Source: Laetiporus sulphureus 93-53
Taxonomy: Eukaryota > Basidiomycota > Agaricomycetes > Polyporales > Laetiporaceae
Reading direction: 5' to 3'
DNA length: 64,000 bases
Assembly: GCF_001632365.1 (NCBI RefSeq)
Contig: NW_024468520.1
Coordinates: 98,271-162,270, forward strand
Positions 1-11,945 of this stretch are shown piece after piece. Within the stretch, counting starts at the first letter, position 1; every line of letters begins with the position of its first letter. The notes below the pieces were generated by a model. The model was not told the origin of the DNA. It searched no databases and saw only the letters and a list, made by a program, of their open reading frames with translations. The translations under genes and the position numbers were made by a program.

Positions 1-250
1 GGGTGGGGTGGTAGCCCTGCTGCGCCAGGCGGAGCGTCAGCATGGGGCGGTGCCGCTTCGCCTCGAGCTGCTGGATGGGGGGCAACACCCGCGCAGAGCT
101 GGAGTAGTCCGGCGGGTGGCAGTGGGGGTGCGAGTGGGGGTGGGGCCACGGGGTGGGGAGGCAGTCCGGCTGCTGGAGGAGGTGCCGGCGCATGGGGTGC
201 CGGGAGTGGGAGCGGGAGCGGGCCTGCGTCTGGGTGGGGCAGTCCGTCGC
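1..250 (-). CDS. possible partial coding exon(s), product unknown, runs off the left edge
   Basis: Read on the minus strand, the frame whose codons end at position 2 stays open from about 250 to the edge and has almost exclusively G or C in third codon positions. That is the coding signature of the other genes here. The translation is His/Pro-rich, then becomes ordinary near the edge (PPIQQLEAKRHRPMLTLRL). An ATG at 193 could be the start, or an acceptor CAG near 220 could open an internal exon; I cannot decide. The plus strand is also open at 8-262, but its third positions are less biased. No family is recognised. The neighbour to the right is the RING gene, transcribed in the same direction and ending at 661. 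Confidence 0.3.
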
Positions 251-262
251 CGGCGCAGATGA

Positions 263-660
263 ATGGATGGAACACGTAGATGTGGTGAAGAGCTGTTCAT
301 GCCATATGCTGTCCGTTCCTGCTGCGTGTAGTGTCGCATTGCTTTATTGGAATGTTTGGTGGGAGCTAGATTTCTATGCGATCTGACAACGTAAGGCGAT
401 TTCGGCCTGAAAGTAGTACTACATAAATTAAGCGATGTCCAGTAAGTCCAATCAACACGAGCGATGGTGAACACATAGGATAAGCTGATGGTACAGACTA
501 CATGAATCCAGATTTGCGCAATCAGAGTGATTATTATCGACAACAAGGGGAGCAACGACCGAGGCATAAAGAAACGGAATGCACGACACCGAATAAAATA
601 GACGAACGACATGGCCAGCAAGAGGAGGTAAACCGAGATGACAGAACATGCTGCGTGTTA
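263..660. other. intergenic stretch, no gene seen
   Basis: This is the 3' flank of the RING gene (stop at 661-663). It has lower GC than either neighbour and frequent stops in all frames. No repeat or RNA gene was seen. Confidence 0.5.
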
Positions 661-2768
661 TCATGTCCGCCGAGCACGGTTCTTCTTCTTTCCAGCATCC
701 TTGGGAATCTCAACCGGACGCTGGCAGATGGGACATCGTCCGGAGACGTCGGTCAGCCAGGGGTCCACACAGGTTTGCTATTCAACGATAGCACAAAGTG
801 AGCACGATCTGTAAGAGGGGTGCCAATGGGAAAACTCACATGGAAAACGTGTCCGCAACCCAGCAGTCGCAACGGCTGTGGTCCTTCGCCTGCATCATCC
901 AGCTTGAGATGATCCCTCTCTTCCTGAGACACACGCTCAACTTGCACCTCCTGCCAGGCGTCCCCTCCCAGGAATCCTCCTGGGATCGCGCCCTCAGCCA
1001 GAATATCCGACTCACTTACAGCAGCGCTACGAGGCGCTGGGACCGCGACCGCGACCGCTTCCGCCACGTTCCTCTCCTCGCCCTCATCGATCCTCCTTGG
1101 CTCCTCAAAGTCCATCAAACAGATTGCACATACGGCGCGGTTGCCCTCCAGCCTCACGAATGGGTAATCGCCCGGCTCCCATTTGTCCTCCCAGGCCTGC
1201 TTCTCCGAATCTGTGCCGGCACTAGCGTGTTCTCCAGTACTGCCTCCGCCCTTCTCGTCTAGGCTACCTCCCGTGACTCCGCCCTTGCCCTTGCCCTTCC
1301 GCTTACGCATAAACGTGAAGCGACGCTTCGGCCTCGTGAAGGCATTGGCGGGTTTAGGAGGGTATGAATGTTTCGATGGTGTGATCGGTGTCGGCTTGCT
1401 GGGACCGTCGTCGCTGGATTGGTCTTCTGGTGGAGGCGGGATGTACAGCACGAGAGGGATCTGTTCGACCGCGGACTTGGGCAGCTTATCAACTTGTTGA
1501 GAGCTTTGCAGCGGATGTCGACCCAGACATAGTAGCAGAATGCTCCATAGTAACTAGAGACGTGCGTAAGTGATCGTCCCGTTCAGACTGCTGTGAAAAG
1601 CTTACGTAGATTACAGGACCGAAGACGAAGACAAGCAGACCCAACAGGAAGATTTCCATGATCATGACGTAGAGAATGCACAAGATACCGAATGTCAGCC
1701 ACCATAGATGAGGCGAAGAGTACCTGCAAGTATCGATGCTGGTATATTCGAGAATGTGGGCGGTCAGAAACCATGCTAAGGAAAAGAATGTTGCCAGTAA
1801 GGTTAACCTTTTGGCGCGAGAGAAATACGATCAGATGAGGTCCCCTCCGATACTTTGACAGCGACATACCGGGAATATAACAGTGTGCGTCTGAAGTTAG
1901 CAGGAGGATCAGGATCGAAAGTGGCCGGACTGTTGCCATTGCTTGTATTTGGCCTCAAAGCTGCTGCTGCTGCAGGACGAGCATGCGAAGAAGACATTTC
2001 TCGATCTTCATCTCTTTCCCTCTGCGCCTGACTAGCATACGTATCAACTAGGACCGACATAATTACGGCATGAGTCACGTACAGCAACCTAGCAGCCTGT
2101 TCTTTTCTCCAAGACCAGACGGACAAGGTACATCCCAGCGCGACTCTTATCAGCCAGATAGCGTTCCATACGCCTAGGGGCCTGTCACATGCTTGCCACT
2201 CAGTCAGACCAGGCTTCGTGGGGCTCTCAGTGTGGGCGGAGTACGCCAGCAGGGTGATAATGATCACGAACTAGTGTCATGAACGACATCGGCACTATGT
2301 CAAGTGTCAAGCAGACATACGACATACCTGAGCTATAGTAAAGTAGATGTTCCAAACGAGTGACATTAGCTCCCTCCGCTCCTTCGCATGTGGCCCAGAG
2401 AATCCTATAAGCTCCATTAATCTGTCCGGGAGAGAACGATATCTGTCCTCTGGTCTTCTGTCCTCGTCTGGTCTGCGTACCGAAGGCGGACGAGACGGTG
2501 GACGAGATGCCGGGACCTGCACTCGTGTATGACCGCTCTCGGATTCCTCTGTGGATGATGGCGAAGTCGTTGGGTCGAGTCGTGGAAGGGTCTGATCAGG
2601 GCCCATAGCTCGCAACAGTCGGGAAACCTGGCCCTCCGAACGGGTCGAGCCATCAGACGCACGGCTTGGTCGTGAAGCCGCAGGATTGCTTGGAAGATCA
2701 CCAGTAGACTGTACCCTTCGTAAAACATGTTCATCAGAGTCAGGTGTTGCTGTAGCCATCATGGACAT
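661..2768 (-). CDS. multi-pass membrane RING-H2 E3 ubiquitin ligase
   Basis: Five exons close in phase: 2328-2768, 1870-2270, 1606-1807, 840-1553 and 661-777, giving 624 residues. The N-terminal 145 residues are Ser/Arg/Pro-rich and probably cytosolic. About five or six hydrophobic segments follow, roughly residues 138-330, including a double-length one around MEIFLLGLLVFVFGPVIY. A basic stretch (RKRKGKGKGG) lies before the C-terminal RING. The RING begins CAICLMDF and, after an acidic insertion, ends GCGHVFHQTCVDPWL ... CPIC, which is the C3H2C3 (RING-H2) pattern. The last intron splits the RING just after the first His pair. Membrane RING-H2 proteins recruit an E2 enzyme to ubiquitinate membrane or secretory cargo; the substrate cannot be read from sequence. 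The start is the first ATG of the open exon. The motif LPKSAVEQIPLVLYIPPPP before the RING is familiar from basidiomycete homologues. Confidence 0.9.
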
Positions 2769-3487
2769 TCGATGGTGACCGCGCAATCAAGTGTCTTCTC
2801 TGGAGAAACTACACGAGTTATGGTCGCTCCGGGAATCCTCTTTACAGCGGCAGAGAGTAGGAGAGAGGTATCTGAATCAGATTGATGCAGATGAGATGGC
2901 CGTCGAGGCGATGTCAGACTCGGCAGTAGAAGGCGCGCAGACGCAATCTCGTGTACAATCTCGAACAGAAATTTATGCCTTTAGGCCGGCGGCCATTAAG
3001 AGAGTCCGTCAGGTCTTTGTCATTCACGAAGAGCAGAGGGTTAACCACAGTCCGTTGTGGTCGAAGATCGTCAAGGAGTGGGGGAATATTGAGATCACAC
3101 GGAGTGCGGAGCAGGATTTCCAGAGTTACAGTATCCGAGCACGTGGCCTACTACGTACGGTGGCCACCACCTTCTCCATCGTCGTCGTGCGCGATGGTCT
3201 TGAGATGGTGGTATACTCCAGGGACGATGCAGCAGGCACGAACGGATTCATGCCCTGGCCGGCGAAAAGTAACGGTCGCAGAGGATACTTCCTGGCAGGA
3301 AACAGACCGTGAAACAACATGGTGCAACAGCTCATTCCGAAGAACTGTACATTACAAGAGATCATGCTCCTACTGTACATCCGTTGTTAATACAGTGGGC
3401 CGCGTCTGATACATACAGGCTCGAGCCTTCGGCCTCCGGTATTGTACATCATGCCATGCCATCGGTGGAGGTAGGGGATTGATGGTA
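2769..3487. other. promoter region of the RING gene / 3' flank of the GTPase gene
   Basis: These 720 bases separate two minus-strand genes. A plus-strand frame is open at 2791-3312 (173 codons, first ATG near 2896), but codon bias is weak and no family is recognised. It is treated as non-coding. Confidence 0.4.
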
Positions 3488-6338
3488 TTACAATAATCGC
3501 GTTACGACACCGAGACCCTGGAGATGCCATGAGACTCCGCCAGAGTGGCTGTTCGCCGTGAGAATTATGTAACGCACTTTCGTCTTCCCTTCTCTGAACA
3601 GCAGCTTCATCCCTTCCTTAATGAACTCAGGGCGCGATATGAACTCGAAGGTGACAGTAGCTCGGTCTCCGGTACGCAGGATACCTTGCGGATGATCCAT
3701 GTTGACAATGCGCACGGTCTGGCGTACGGCCTACAACGGGGGTGAGAGTAAATGCATCAGTGGCTCAATCGCCGGGAAAGCGTGTTTCATAACGTACGCC
3801 GCAATGGAGCATGGCCTGCACCGCGAAAAGATATTCTGAGTTGTGGTTACTAGAGAAACGATGCACACGCTGACCTGGTAGTTCTTCTGCAACGTGGTGT
3901 TGTGGCTGGTTGCAACTGACCGTCAGGAATGACAGATGAACGGAAGGCGGTGATGCTTACTATAAGATCAAGACTTGGCCCTCGAACTTTCGCACGGCTG
4001 TATGGCAGACATCACATTGGAACGTCGCCGAATGGATTGATGATCGCGACCTACCCTTTGGAACTGCTTCCGTTTTATGAACAAGTATCATTCCTTTGCG
4101 CACGGCACCTTTTCGTACACGCTTAAGCGCGAGCGAAACACATTGCCCGGCCTCAGCGCTATTCACCGGAGCACTAATTGCCGTGTGACCTTGTGGCTCA
4201 GGAACGCATGCTCGGAAACACTGGCTTACCGTTTTCGTTGAATTGACTTGACAACAGTGCTCTGGAAGTTACCATTGGCGTCAGGGCCTAATAACACGGC
4301 ATCGCCCGTTTTGATGACCCCGCTGTTCAAGATACCGTCGACAACGGTACCGACATACGGCACGGACCTTCATGCAGAGTGGAGTGTGCCAGATTCAAAG
4401 GTCAGACGCGTGATACTGATATATCGCCGCAATCAGTTACGTACCATATCTCAGTGATTGAATACTACACAGCGGCCAAATCTCAGTTCGCGGAACGTAA
4501 GGGATAAGAAGGGCGTATTACCTCCAATGGTTGATCGGCAGCGAACTTCTCGCTATCGCTCTCGCTGGCCGGTAGGAGATTAAGGAACATGCGGAGCTGG
4601 AATAAGAGTAATTCAGCACGACTGAATGGATTTCAGTCAAGCATACCCACATAGTCAAGTCCCTCCCCTGTTACGTTGGACAGCAGAAATGTCGGACACA
4701 ATCTATCACAATCGCTCAGACTTTATCCTCCCGTTCGGATATACACATACCGCTCCTTTGCAAACACTTGCGACAGTTCCACAGCAACTTCAGCGGACTT
4801 TACGAATACAGGCGTTTTTCTAGTAATGACACGTGTTCGAAATGTCGTAGGAGCATCTGATAGAAATGACCTACCGACAACCCGGGCTTCTCATGATCTT
4901 GGTGACTTGCTCGATGGTCTTGGATAGGACATTCGGCGGGGTCATATCGATCTGTCACCATATACACGAATTACAACAGCCAGACGAAGCAGCGACACGC
5001 ACACGCACCTTCGTGATACAAACGACAACGGGGACGCTCAAGGCTAACGCAATCGCAAGATGCTCCTTCGACATACCTATCAGCCCAGCATTGGCCCCAA
5101 CAATAAGGATAACACATGAAGGGGCGCCAGACGTCAGGCCATACAGGGTCGTCTTCAGATATCTTTCATGGCCAGCGAGATCTGCAGAAAGGTGACAATC
5201 AATTACGTGCGGCTGGACGAACAGCGAAAAAATCCACCAATAAATGAGACAATCTTAGATGCTTGCGCCGAGATCTCCTCCCATCCCATCTTCTCGCGTC
5301 GAATGGCGTCGTGGTCATTCAGATGAGCTGTAGACGGTAAAATTGGGGCGCCCGAAGGACCAAATCCCAAAATCTACAGGAAAACACTATTTGGGACCAT
5401 GAAAGGTTTTGCCGAGCGGTAATGGTCCCTCACCTCCATGCCAACGCTGGATGTCCTTCCGCTCTCAATCTCATGTTTGTGCCTGAACAAGCTGACTCGA
5501 GCCCGCCCTCGACCGTCATCAAGTGCTCCTGAATCGCCCATTAGTAGCGTGCTGTTTTATGTACAAGAAGAGCATACCTCGAGTCAGGACACCTAATGTA
5601 GTCGACTTGCCGCTATCGACATTCCCCACAACAGCACATCGAACTTCGGGAGTTAATGACACATTCGCAGGGGGTAACCTGAGCAATAATGTTGCTCGAG
5701 GCTGATCCGATGTCGTCTCAAAAAGAACCGTGGCCTATGCGATGTTCACGCGTCAGGAAGTCTTGGGTAACTCCAGTCGTAGCCACATACCTTTCCCCCA
5801 ACTTCTTCAACGATCTTGCTAACCTCTTTCCGCAATGTGGCAAGTTCATCCACTGTACGCGTTGCGCCTCGCCACTGGTCGCTGGTCGCAGATGCTCCGT
5901 TCAAGAATAGCTTGCCATGAGGAGGATGAGCTCCTAATCGTAAGAGGTACTCCCCCCTCCGTTGTGTTAAAAGAGAGGCAATTACATCTCGTGCTCGGTC
6001 GTGGTCTGCAGGCACGGGCGAGAGCAAGAGCACCTTCGTCCCCCAAAGAGCGTGTTGTGATTAATGCCCGCCATTCTGATTCATTGACCAAAGTTTACCT
6101 GTAATTCATCATCTATGTCCGAAAAATCGGGCTGCGAAACTAGAGCTTGTGTCTTGAGCGTGTCGGTAATGCCAGTGCTCTCAGTCGTGCCTGCGGAAGC
6201 AGTAGCTAGGAGTTTGACAGTCGGTAACTTCGCGCCAAATTCTTTCGCTCTCTCAGCAGCGAGTTGGTTCCTTTGCCGGGCAACCTCGTGGTGGTGAATC
6301 GCGTCGATTTCGTTCTGGAAGTCCCGTAAGCTAGTCAT
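3488..6338 (-). CDS. GTP-binding protein of the GTPBP1/GTPBP2 family (EF-Tu-like translational GTPase)
   Basis: Eighteen exons close in phase to 609 residues: 6099-6338, 5791-6033, 5578-5701, 5434-5528, 5238-5373, 5009-5181, 4875-4951, 4751-4819, 4651-4702, 4522-4596, 4445-4464, 4230-4367, 4055-4173, 3961-3997, 3875-3905, 3798-3815, 3578-3730, 3488-3517. The P-loop GNVDSGKST lies near residue 187, the G3 motif DLAGHE near 280, and the G4-like TKID near 336-339, in agreement with GTPBP1. The C-terminal beta-barrel domains follow, with [17 protein letters not shown] and [20 protein letters not shown]. The metazoan family is linked to ribosome rescue and mRNA decay through the exosome; in fungi that role is inference. 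The gene has 17 introns in about 1.8 kb of coding sequence, with exons of 18, 20, 30, 31 and 37 nt. Its start lies only 101 bases from the preceding small minus-strand gene. Confidence 0.93.
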
Positions 6339-6439
6339 GCTGATGGGGACTCAGAAGTCAAGTCTGGTGTGAAATGAGGGTTTTGGGAATAAATAGACCT
6401 GGAGGCGCAATTTAAGTGCTCCACTCGAGTCAATCGAAG

Positions 6440-6745
6440 TCAGATATTATTGAGATGACCACATCCACTGCATAGCTTCTCGATGACTCGTCGCTGGACA
6501 GAATGCTGTGTAACAAGACGCATAGACTGCCAGAGAACTGCATTGGTAACACGGAACACGCGATGCAACGATACCATTGACATGGAATCACAGATATCAG
6601 CGAACACAGACTCACCCCAGTGCAGCTCAAAGCGGTTGACGGCGAACTCAAAGCAGCGCAAACACTTGCCGTAAGTGGACGTGCTCTCGATCACGTGCGT
6701 TACTGCAGTCGCTGTGGCGTCCACGGGTTCAACCTTCTCTGCCAC
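6440..6745 (-). CDS. possible small CxxC-CxxC protein (75 residues)
   Basis: Two exons, 6616-6745 and 6440-6537, joined by a GTGAGT...CAG intron, give 75 residues. One CxxC pair is in GKCLRCFEF and another near the C-terminus in KLCSGCGH. The spacing could bind one metal ion, but no family is recognised. The frame also stays open through the intron, which would give 101 residues. It lies 53 bases from the divergent ATG at 6799 and 101 bases from the GTPase start, very tight on both sides. The alternative is that it is part of the GTPase 5' leader and not a gene. Confidence 0.4.
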   Translation of the reverse strand: MAEKVEPVDATATAVTHVIESTSTYGKCLRCFEFAVNRFELHWGESVFADICDSMSMVSLHRVFRVTNAVLWQSMRLVTQHSVQRRVIEKLCSGCGHLNNI

Positions 6746-6798
6746 CGCGTCCAGAGGATCTGTTTATCATCACCATTCTCTAAGGCTCGCCTCTCACT

Positions 6799-8907
6799 AT
6801 GTTTGGTGACGAATTAGAGGGGGAATCACCGATACCTCCCTCGATATTTGGCACTGTGCCCGGTCAACTCGACACCTCGCAACCCACGCGTCTACATCGC
6901 GTCCCCGGTTCAACATTCTCATTCGCATCTTTCAACTCTTACACCGCTTCATCGCGTGGCGATATTCCAGACCTGAACAAGCTGTCTCTCCATGATGAAA
7001 CATGTCGTCCTAAGCGCATCGTGATCGAGACTCTTCCGAACGGCCAGAGTACCTGGAGATTCGTACCACGCGCGCGTCTCGGACAGGGCATGGAGGACGA
7101 GGGACCTTGGCCGAGAGTCATTAAAATCTGCGGGTAAGTTTATAGAAGCAGTGCCGCGTGCCTTACGATTGATCAGCTCATAGAGAGCTGGTTCACTGTT
7201 CGCAAGAACAATGGGAAATCTATAAACTGGATCCAATTTATGATTGTTTCGTGCCATCGCCTCCTGACATGACAGTCATCTCTCGGGTCGAACCGAATGA
7301 GCGCGAGATGCCTTCGAGGCTGCCGAATCCATTGGCGGAAGCGACTTCTGCCCCGCCGCCGGCGGATGCCAAACGTCGTTTATCTCTGGATAGCATTCCC
7401 TCCGAGGAGCTGCCGCCTCCTAAGAAATCTCGGAAAACACCGCATGATTCTCCGGAAGCCCTTGGAAGCGATCCATCGCATCCTATTACTGTCCCCGGCG
7501 ATGAAGAGGGTGGGGTAGAAGAGCTAGGTCATGGTAGCTCCACCGCCTTCGACTCGAAGGAGCATGCACAGTCTGGAGGAGGAAAAACGTCTTATCGAAA
7601 TGGTCACCCGCGCGCAGGCGCTAACAGGGCTCAATCTCGCGGGCAGAGATGGCGTCCGATGAGAGATCAGGCAGCGGAATCAAACGATCAGGATCAGGAG
7701 ATGATTGACCTCACTGTAGCAGACGAAGACTCCGTACCTCAGGCTGGTTCTACGCAAGCTACCAAGCGGAAACGTATGTATTTGTTGCTCATGGATTGCA
7801 AACCCCTCACAGGCGTGTCATAGGTACATCTCACGCTGATCATGTCAATGTATCCGAACTGGCTGCAGACGAAGGACCTGCTGCGGGACGATGCGATAGT
7901 CCCGAACCTAAACGCCTTTGCACTCAGTTGAATTCCGGAAGATTCCCGACAATGGGTTCCGGATTTGCTCAGCGGAAAAACGGGAAGAGAAAAACAGGGA
8001 AATGGCCCTTTGAAAACCTCAAATCGAACGGGCATCGGTCTCCAGAGAGTGATGCTTCGACCAATATTCCAACAGAGCCTAGCGCGCGCGACCATTCTAC
8101 CGGTAATATTTCAAATGCATTTAATATTTAAGTTCGATGCCCGTGTGCTAACTTCCGTTTCATTCTCAAGATATGAATGCGGATCGGGATGAGGACTCTC
8201 CAATTGAAGACAACTCTGATCAAGAAGCCCAGCACCGTGCCACAATTGAGGAGTCACGCCGGAAGCTCGCCGAGCTTGAGAAGGACAGACCATTGTGGGA
8301 AGAGGCCGCCAAAAAGCGCCAAGCTGCGGAGCATGCAGAAGAGCATGCTCGGCGAGCTCGGAAAGAAGCCGAGCGGAGAGCCGCTGAAATGGAGCAGCAA
8401 TGTCGGAAGCAGGAGGCGGAGAAAGCACAGGCGGAGCAGCGAAAGAAGCCCGCTAGAGAGCGAGCCCACCACGAGGAGGAGAGACGTCAAAAACAGCAGG
8501 AACGGCAGAAGCGGTGGGCCTATGGGCCTTGGACTACCTCGCGTGCCATCCAGTGGTACCAGACGCTCTCTGAAGAATTTGACACTGCAAAGTTCTCCGT
8601 GGACAAACCTGCCACCTTCGATTTAATCCCATGGCCCGTCTTGCGCTCCCGCGCGTACCTTTCCGTCGAAGATGTTGACTGGGATGCAGTCGAGACATTC
8701 TTCCGTACCGCAAGGTCTTATGTGCCGTATCAAGATTACAAGGTGTTCGTGGAAAAGAGTCACAAACGATTCCATCCCGACCGCTGGAGAGCCAGAGGGA
8801 TTTTGAAGAGCATTGAAGATGAGCAGACGCGGGATTGTTTGGAAGTAATTGCCAACTGTGTCGCACAGGCAATCACACCGCTGTGGAGGGAGATCAAAGG
8901 TGGATGA
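6799..8907 (+). CDS. coiled-coil protein with C-terminal HPD-containing domain, function unknown
   Basis: Four exons (6799-7133, 7184-7773, 7824-8102, 8171-8907) close in phase to 646 residues. The first about 120 residues are ordinary and hydrophilic. A long low-complexity region rich in Pro, Ser, Lys and Arg follows, with basic clusters of nuclear-localisation type (PPPKKSRK, KNGKRKTGK). Residues from about 415 to 510 form a highly charged Glu/Arg/Gln coiled coil. The C-terminal part is compact and aromatic (WYQTLSEEFD, FDLIPWPVLRS, DVDWDAVETFF) and contains RFHPDRW. HPD is the catalytic tripeptide of J domains, and a similar degenerate element occurs in NFKBIL1-like proteins. The flanking helices are not convincing enough to call a J domain. 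A nuclear role is inference. Confidence 0.8.
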
Positions 8908-10192
8908 CCGTTCGGGGCAGATACATTGTAGGTTCATCTCGTTACAGCATGGTTTTCTCACGGGAATCTTTTGGGACAATCTATTTCTCTTCATCATTTT
9001 CCACAATCATATCACTCGCTGTCATTAATGACTGCGCGTGTAACGTTATCGGATTTCCTTAATATCCTGAGACTGCGCTCACAGACTATGCATAGCTTCC
9101 GACATGCATCGGAGACAACGCGGCCACAATGACGGTTGACATTGCCTTAGCTGAGCCTTAATTTCGGCGACTCGGCGACACCGACATCGGATATCGATTA
9201 CATCATGCCGGCAGGTCCGACCACCGACGCAGCCTGCCCAGGTCCAAGGTAAAGGGAGACGGTCTGGCTGGAGTCAGGCTGCGCCGTTGTCGATCGCCCA
9301 CGCATTGGCACGGAGTGTGCAATGCTCCATTTTGCGAATGAAGATCATTATGCATGTGCCACGTCCATGGCACGATATGAAGGGATGAATGACGGACGGC
9401 GGACAGCGCGTCGGTAAAGTCTGCAAAAAGAAGGAAGGGTTGTATGGTCATCACCTATGCAAGCATGTATTCCTCGACGCGATCACGCCGAGGCTGCTCT
9501 TACGGTGGATGTATCGTCTCAGAGGTGCGAGGTCCTTGCTCCCCAGTGCGCGGATCACTTGCTCGCAGAGTGCGCGACTGAAACAACAGAGCAGTCTGAT
9601 CCTGCCCGTTAGTTGTGAGGCTTTGCCCTGCAAACCAGCGGCCCAATTATTACATCACCAACCGTCCCCTAACATCAAGCCAGGCTGTCCTCGATCGCTG
9701 TGAGCTCGCTGCTTGGACATGGAAGAATTAATTTGCATGGCCCTCGTTACCGTGGCCAGATGTGGTCCTGGCGTATTGCGTGATTCTACTTGCGCATAAA
9801 CCAGATGAACACGGATCATACGATCAACATTACTTGGGCGTAAATTTTTCTGTTCCGTTCCCTCGGCGTTGCGAATCAAACTTGATCGGAATATGCGTCC
9901 TGTCGTGTGCAGTCCCGCAGCATCGCAGCCAGTTTCCATGCCGCGTCGGTAGCGAGGCGGTAAAGAAATGTTCCTCCTTGAGTGTAAATCGTATGCATAC
10001 ACGTTCTGCTACGAGGACATGCAAGCACTGCTAAGCACTGGCCTTGCAAAAGATCCGAGGACACGCGTATCCAACATTGTTACATTAGAGCCACAGCCCA
10101 GGGCGCGTCTTTGCACGTGCTGGGAATCTCCGTCCCACGCCTCCGAATCTGAGACGCCCTTCTCACCAAAGGCAGGCTATATCGATGTAGTT
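8908..10192. other. intergenic, upstream of chitinase
   Basis: About 1.3 kb between two plus-strand genes. Only short open frames without codon bias are present. No repeat, tRNA-like element or recognisable promoter motif could be supported. Confidence 0.4.
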
Positions 10193-11945
10193 ATGCCAGA
10201 TACCCAGACTTCATATGAACCTGTAGCACGCGACCCTGCCGAACACAGCGCAGCTCATCCTGACCCGAAACCACCACGCCTTGCATATCGCGCACCTATC
10301 AGAGTACTCTTATTTGCTGCAACCTTCTGCTTGGTTGCCCTAGCGGTGTACAAGGCGAATCGCTGGTCCGTGGACCTCGCAATTACATCCGAGCATACGT
10401 CTGGAACGACGGTGCAGGAGGAAGCAGCGGAGATCACTGGCAAACCCGAACCTGAGAACGACAGCGAGATGCCGAGGCATGGGAAATACAGCGTCGGATA
10501 GTGTGTACATCGTTCCTTGAGGCTGTGAACGTGCTCACCTCACGTTCTCCGTAAGCTTTGTCAACTGGTAAACTCTCGATGCTAGATCGGCTCTCAAGTC
10601 GCTTACGCCTATCGTCGCAGGGGAATTTATGGGAGGAAGTTCCCTCCTTCACTGATACCAGCGGAGAACTTGACGTAGTGTCCTTTGCTCCGATTCCGTC
10701 AGCATATTAATCAATTCAGCTCATTTCCAATCTAGTCATATTCTTTACGCCTTCGCCAATATCAGAGGAGATACCGGAGAAGTCGTACTCTCTGACACAT
10801 GGTCGGACCAAGAAATCCACTACCCCGGGGATTCATGGAACGATATCGGCCATAACCTATATGGCAATTTCAAGGCCATATACAAACTGAAGCAAGCAAA
10901 CCGTCACCTCAAGGTGCTCCTTTCTATTGGCGGTTGGACGTACTCTCCCACGTTCCACCCGATAGTCGTGTCACCTGCTCTCCGATCGAAATTCGTAGCA
11001 TCTGCAATCAGACTGCTCGAAGACAACGGTCTAGATGGCCTTGACATCGATTATGAATATCCGCAGAATGACGCACAAGCACGAGGCTATCTAGACCTCT
11101 TACGAGAACTCAGGGCAGGACTGGATGCGCACGCGGCGCGCAAACGAGCCAACTACAAGTTCCTGCTGACGGTATGCCTATCATCATGCATATGGCTGGA
11201 CTCGGAGCTTTATCTTGCTTCTAGATCGCTGCGCCGTGTGGTCCACAGAATTATCAGAAATTGCACGCGCGCGAGATGGACCAGTACCTTGACTTTTGGA
11301 ATCTGATGGCCTACGACTTCGGTGAGCATACTTCAAGACGGAAGTTAGTTATCGAATGCTGATATGGGCTCAGCCGGGTCGTGGGACTCAATTGCCAACC
11401 ATCAAGCAAACCTGTTTGGCGGACAGATCAATGCGTCTCAGTCTGTCCAGTGGTACATGTCTAAAGGCATAGCATCCGACAAATTGATCCTTGGCATTCC
11501 CCTATATGGTCGCAGTTTCATGAATACCGACGGGCCTGGCACGTCATTCCAGGGCATCGGACAAGGCAGCTGGGAGCAGGGTGTCTATGACTATCGCGCG
11601 TTGCCATTACCGGGATCATACCTATTGAGAGACGAGCGAGCAGTTGCGAGCTGGGGATATAACTATCAGTCGAGGGAGATGGTGAGCTTTGATTCGGAGG
11701 AAGTGGGGCACTGGAAAGGCCAGTGGATCGCTCGCTCGGGTCTGGGAGGGAGCATGTTCTGGGAGCTGAGCGGAGACAAGGGGAGTACGAGAGATGGCAT
11801 GGAGGGCGGTCCGGGCAAAGACCCGCAGCCCGGGAGGAGCTTGGTGGCTGTTGTCAAGGAAGCTATGGGAGAGTTGGATAGGAGTCCGAACTGGTTACAC
11901 TACGAAGGGAGTCAGTTTGATAACCTGAGGAACGGGACCATATAG
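10193..11945 (+). CDS. GH18 chitinase with N-terminal membrane anchor
   Basis: Six exons (10193-10500, 10556-10567, 10621-10674, 10736-11171, 11225-11321, 11374-11945) close to 492 residues. The signature DGLDIDYE (about residues 225-232) gives the DxxDxDxE catalytic motif, with Glu232 as the proton donor. SIGGW and the YxFxNI strand (YAFANIRGD) precede it, and the barrel ends with GGSMFWELSGD. Residues about 35-53 are a single hydrophobic helix after an Arg-containing N-terminus, with no cleavage site. This predicts a type II membrane protein whose catalytic domain faces the cell wall. No chitin-binding module is seen. Exon 2 is only 12 nt and completes the strand YFVNWGIYGRK. GH18 enzymes hydrolyse beta-1,4-GlcNAc bonds with retention. 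A wall-remodelling role is inferred from the anchor. Confidence 0.93.

Noticed and set aside
8..262. Plus-strand open frame in the GC-rich left end
   Set aside because: Third positions are less biased than in the minus-strand frame, and the product is a low-complexity Val/Gly/Arg mirror of it.
2791..3312. 173-codon plus-strand frame upstream of the RING gene
   Set aside because: It starts at GTG, codon bias is weak and no family matches. About one frame of this length is expected by chance in a window this size.
4626..5705. Several plus-strand frames of 60-110 codons
   Set aside because: They lie opposite the phase-consistent, intron-rich GTPase gene and are its shadows.
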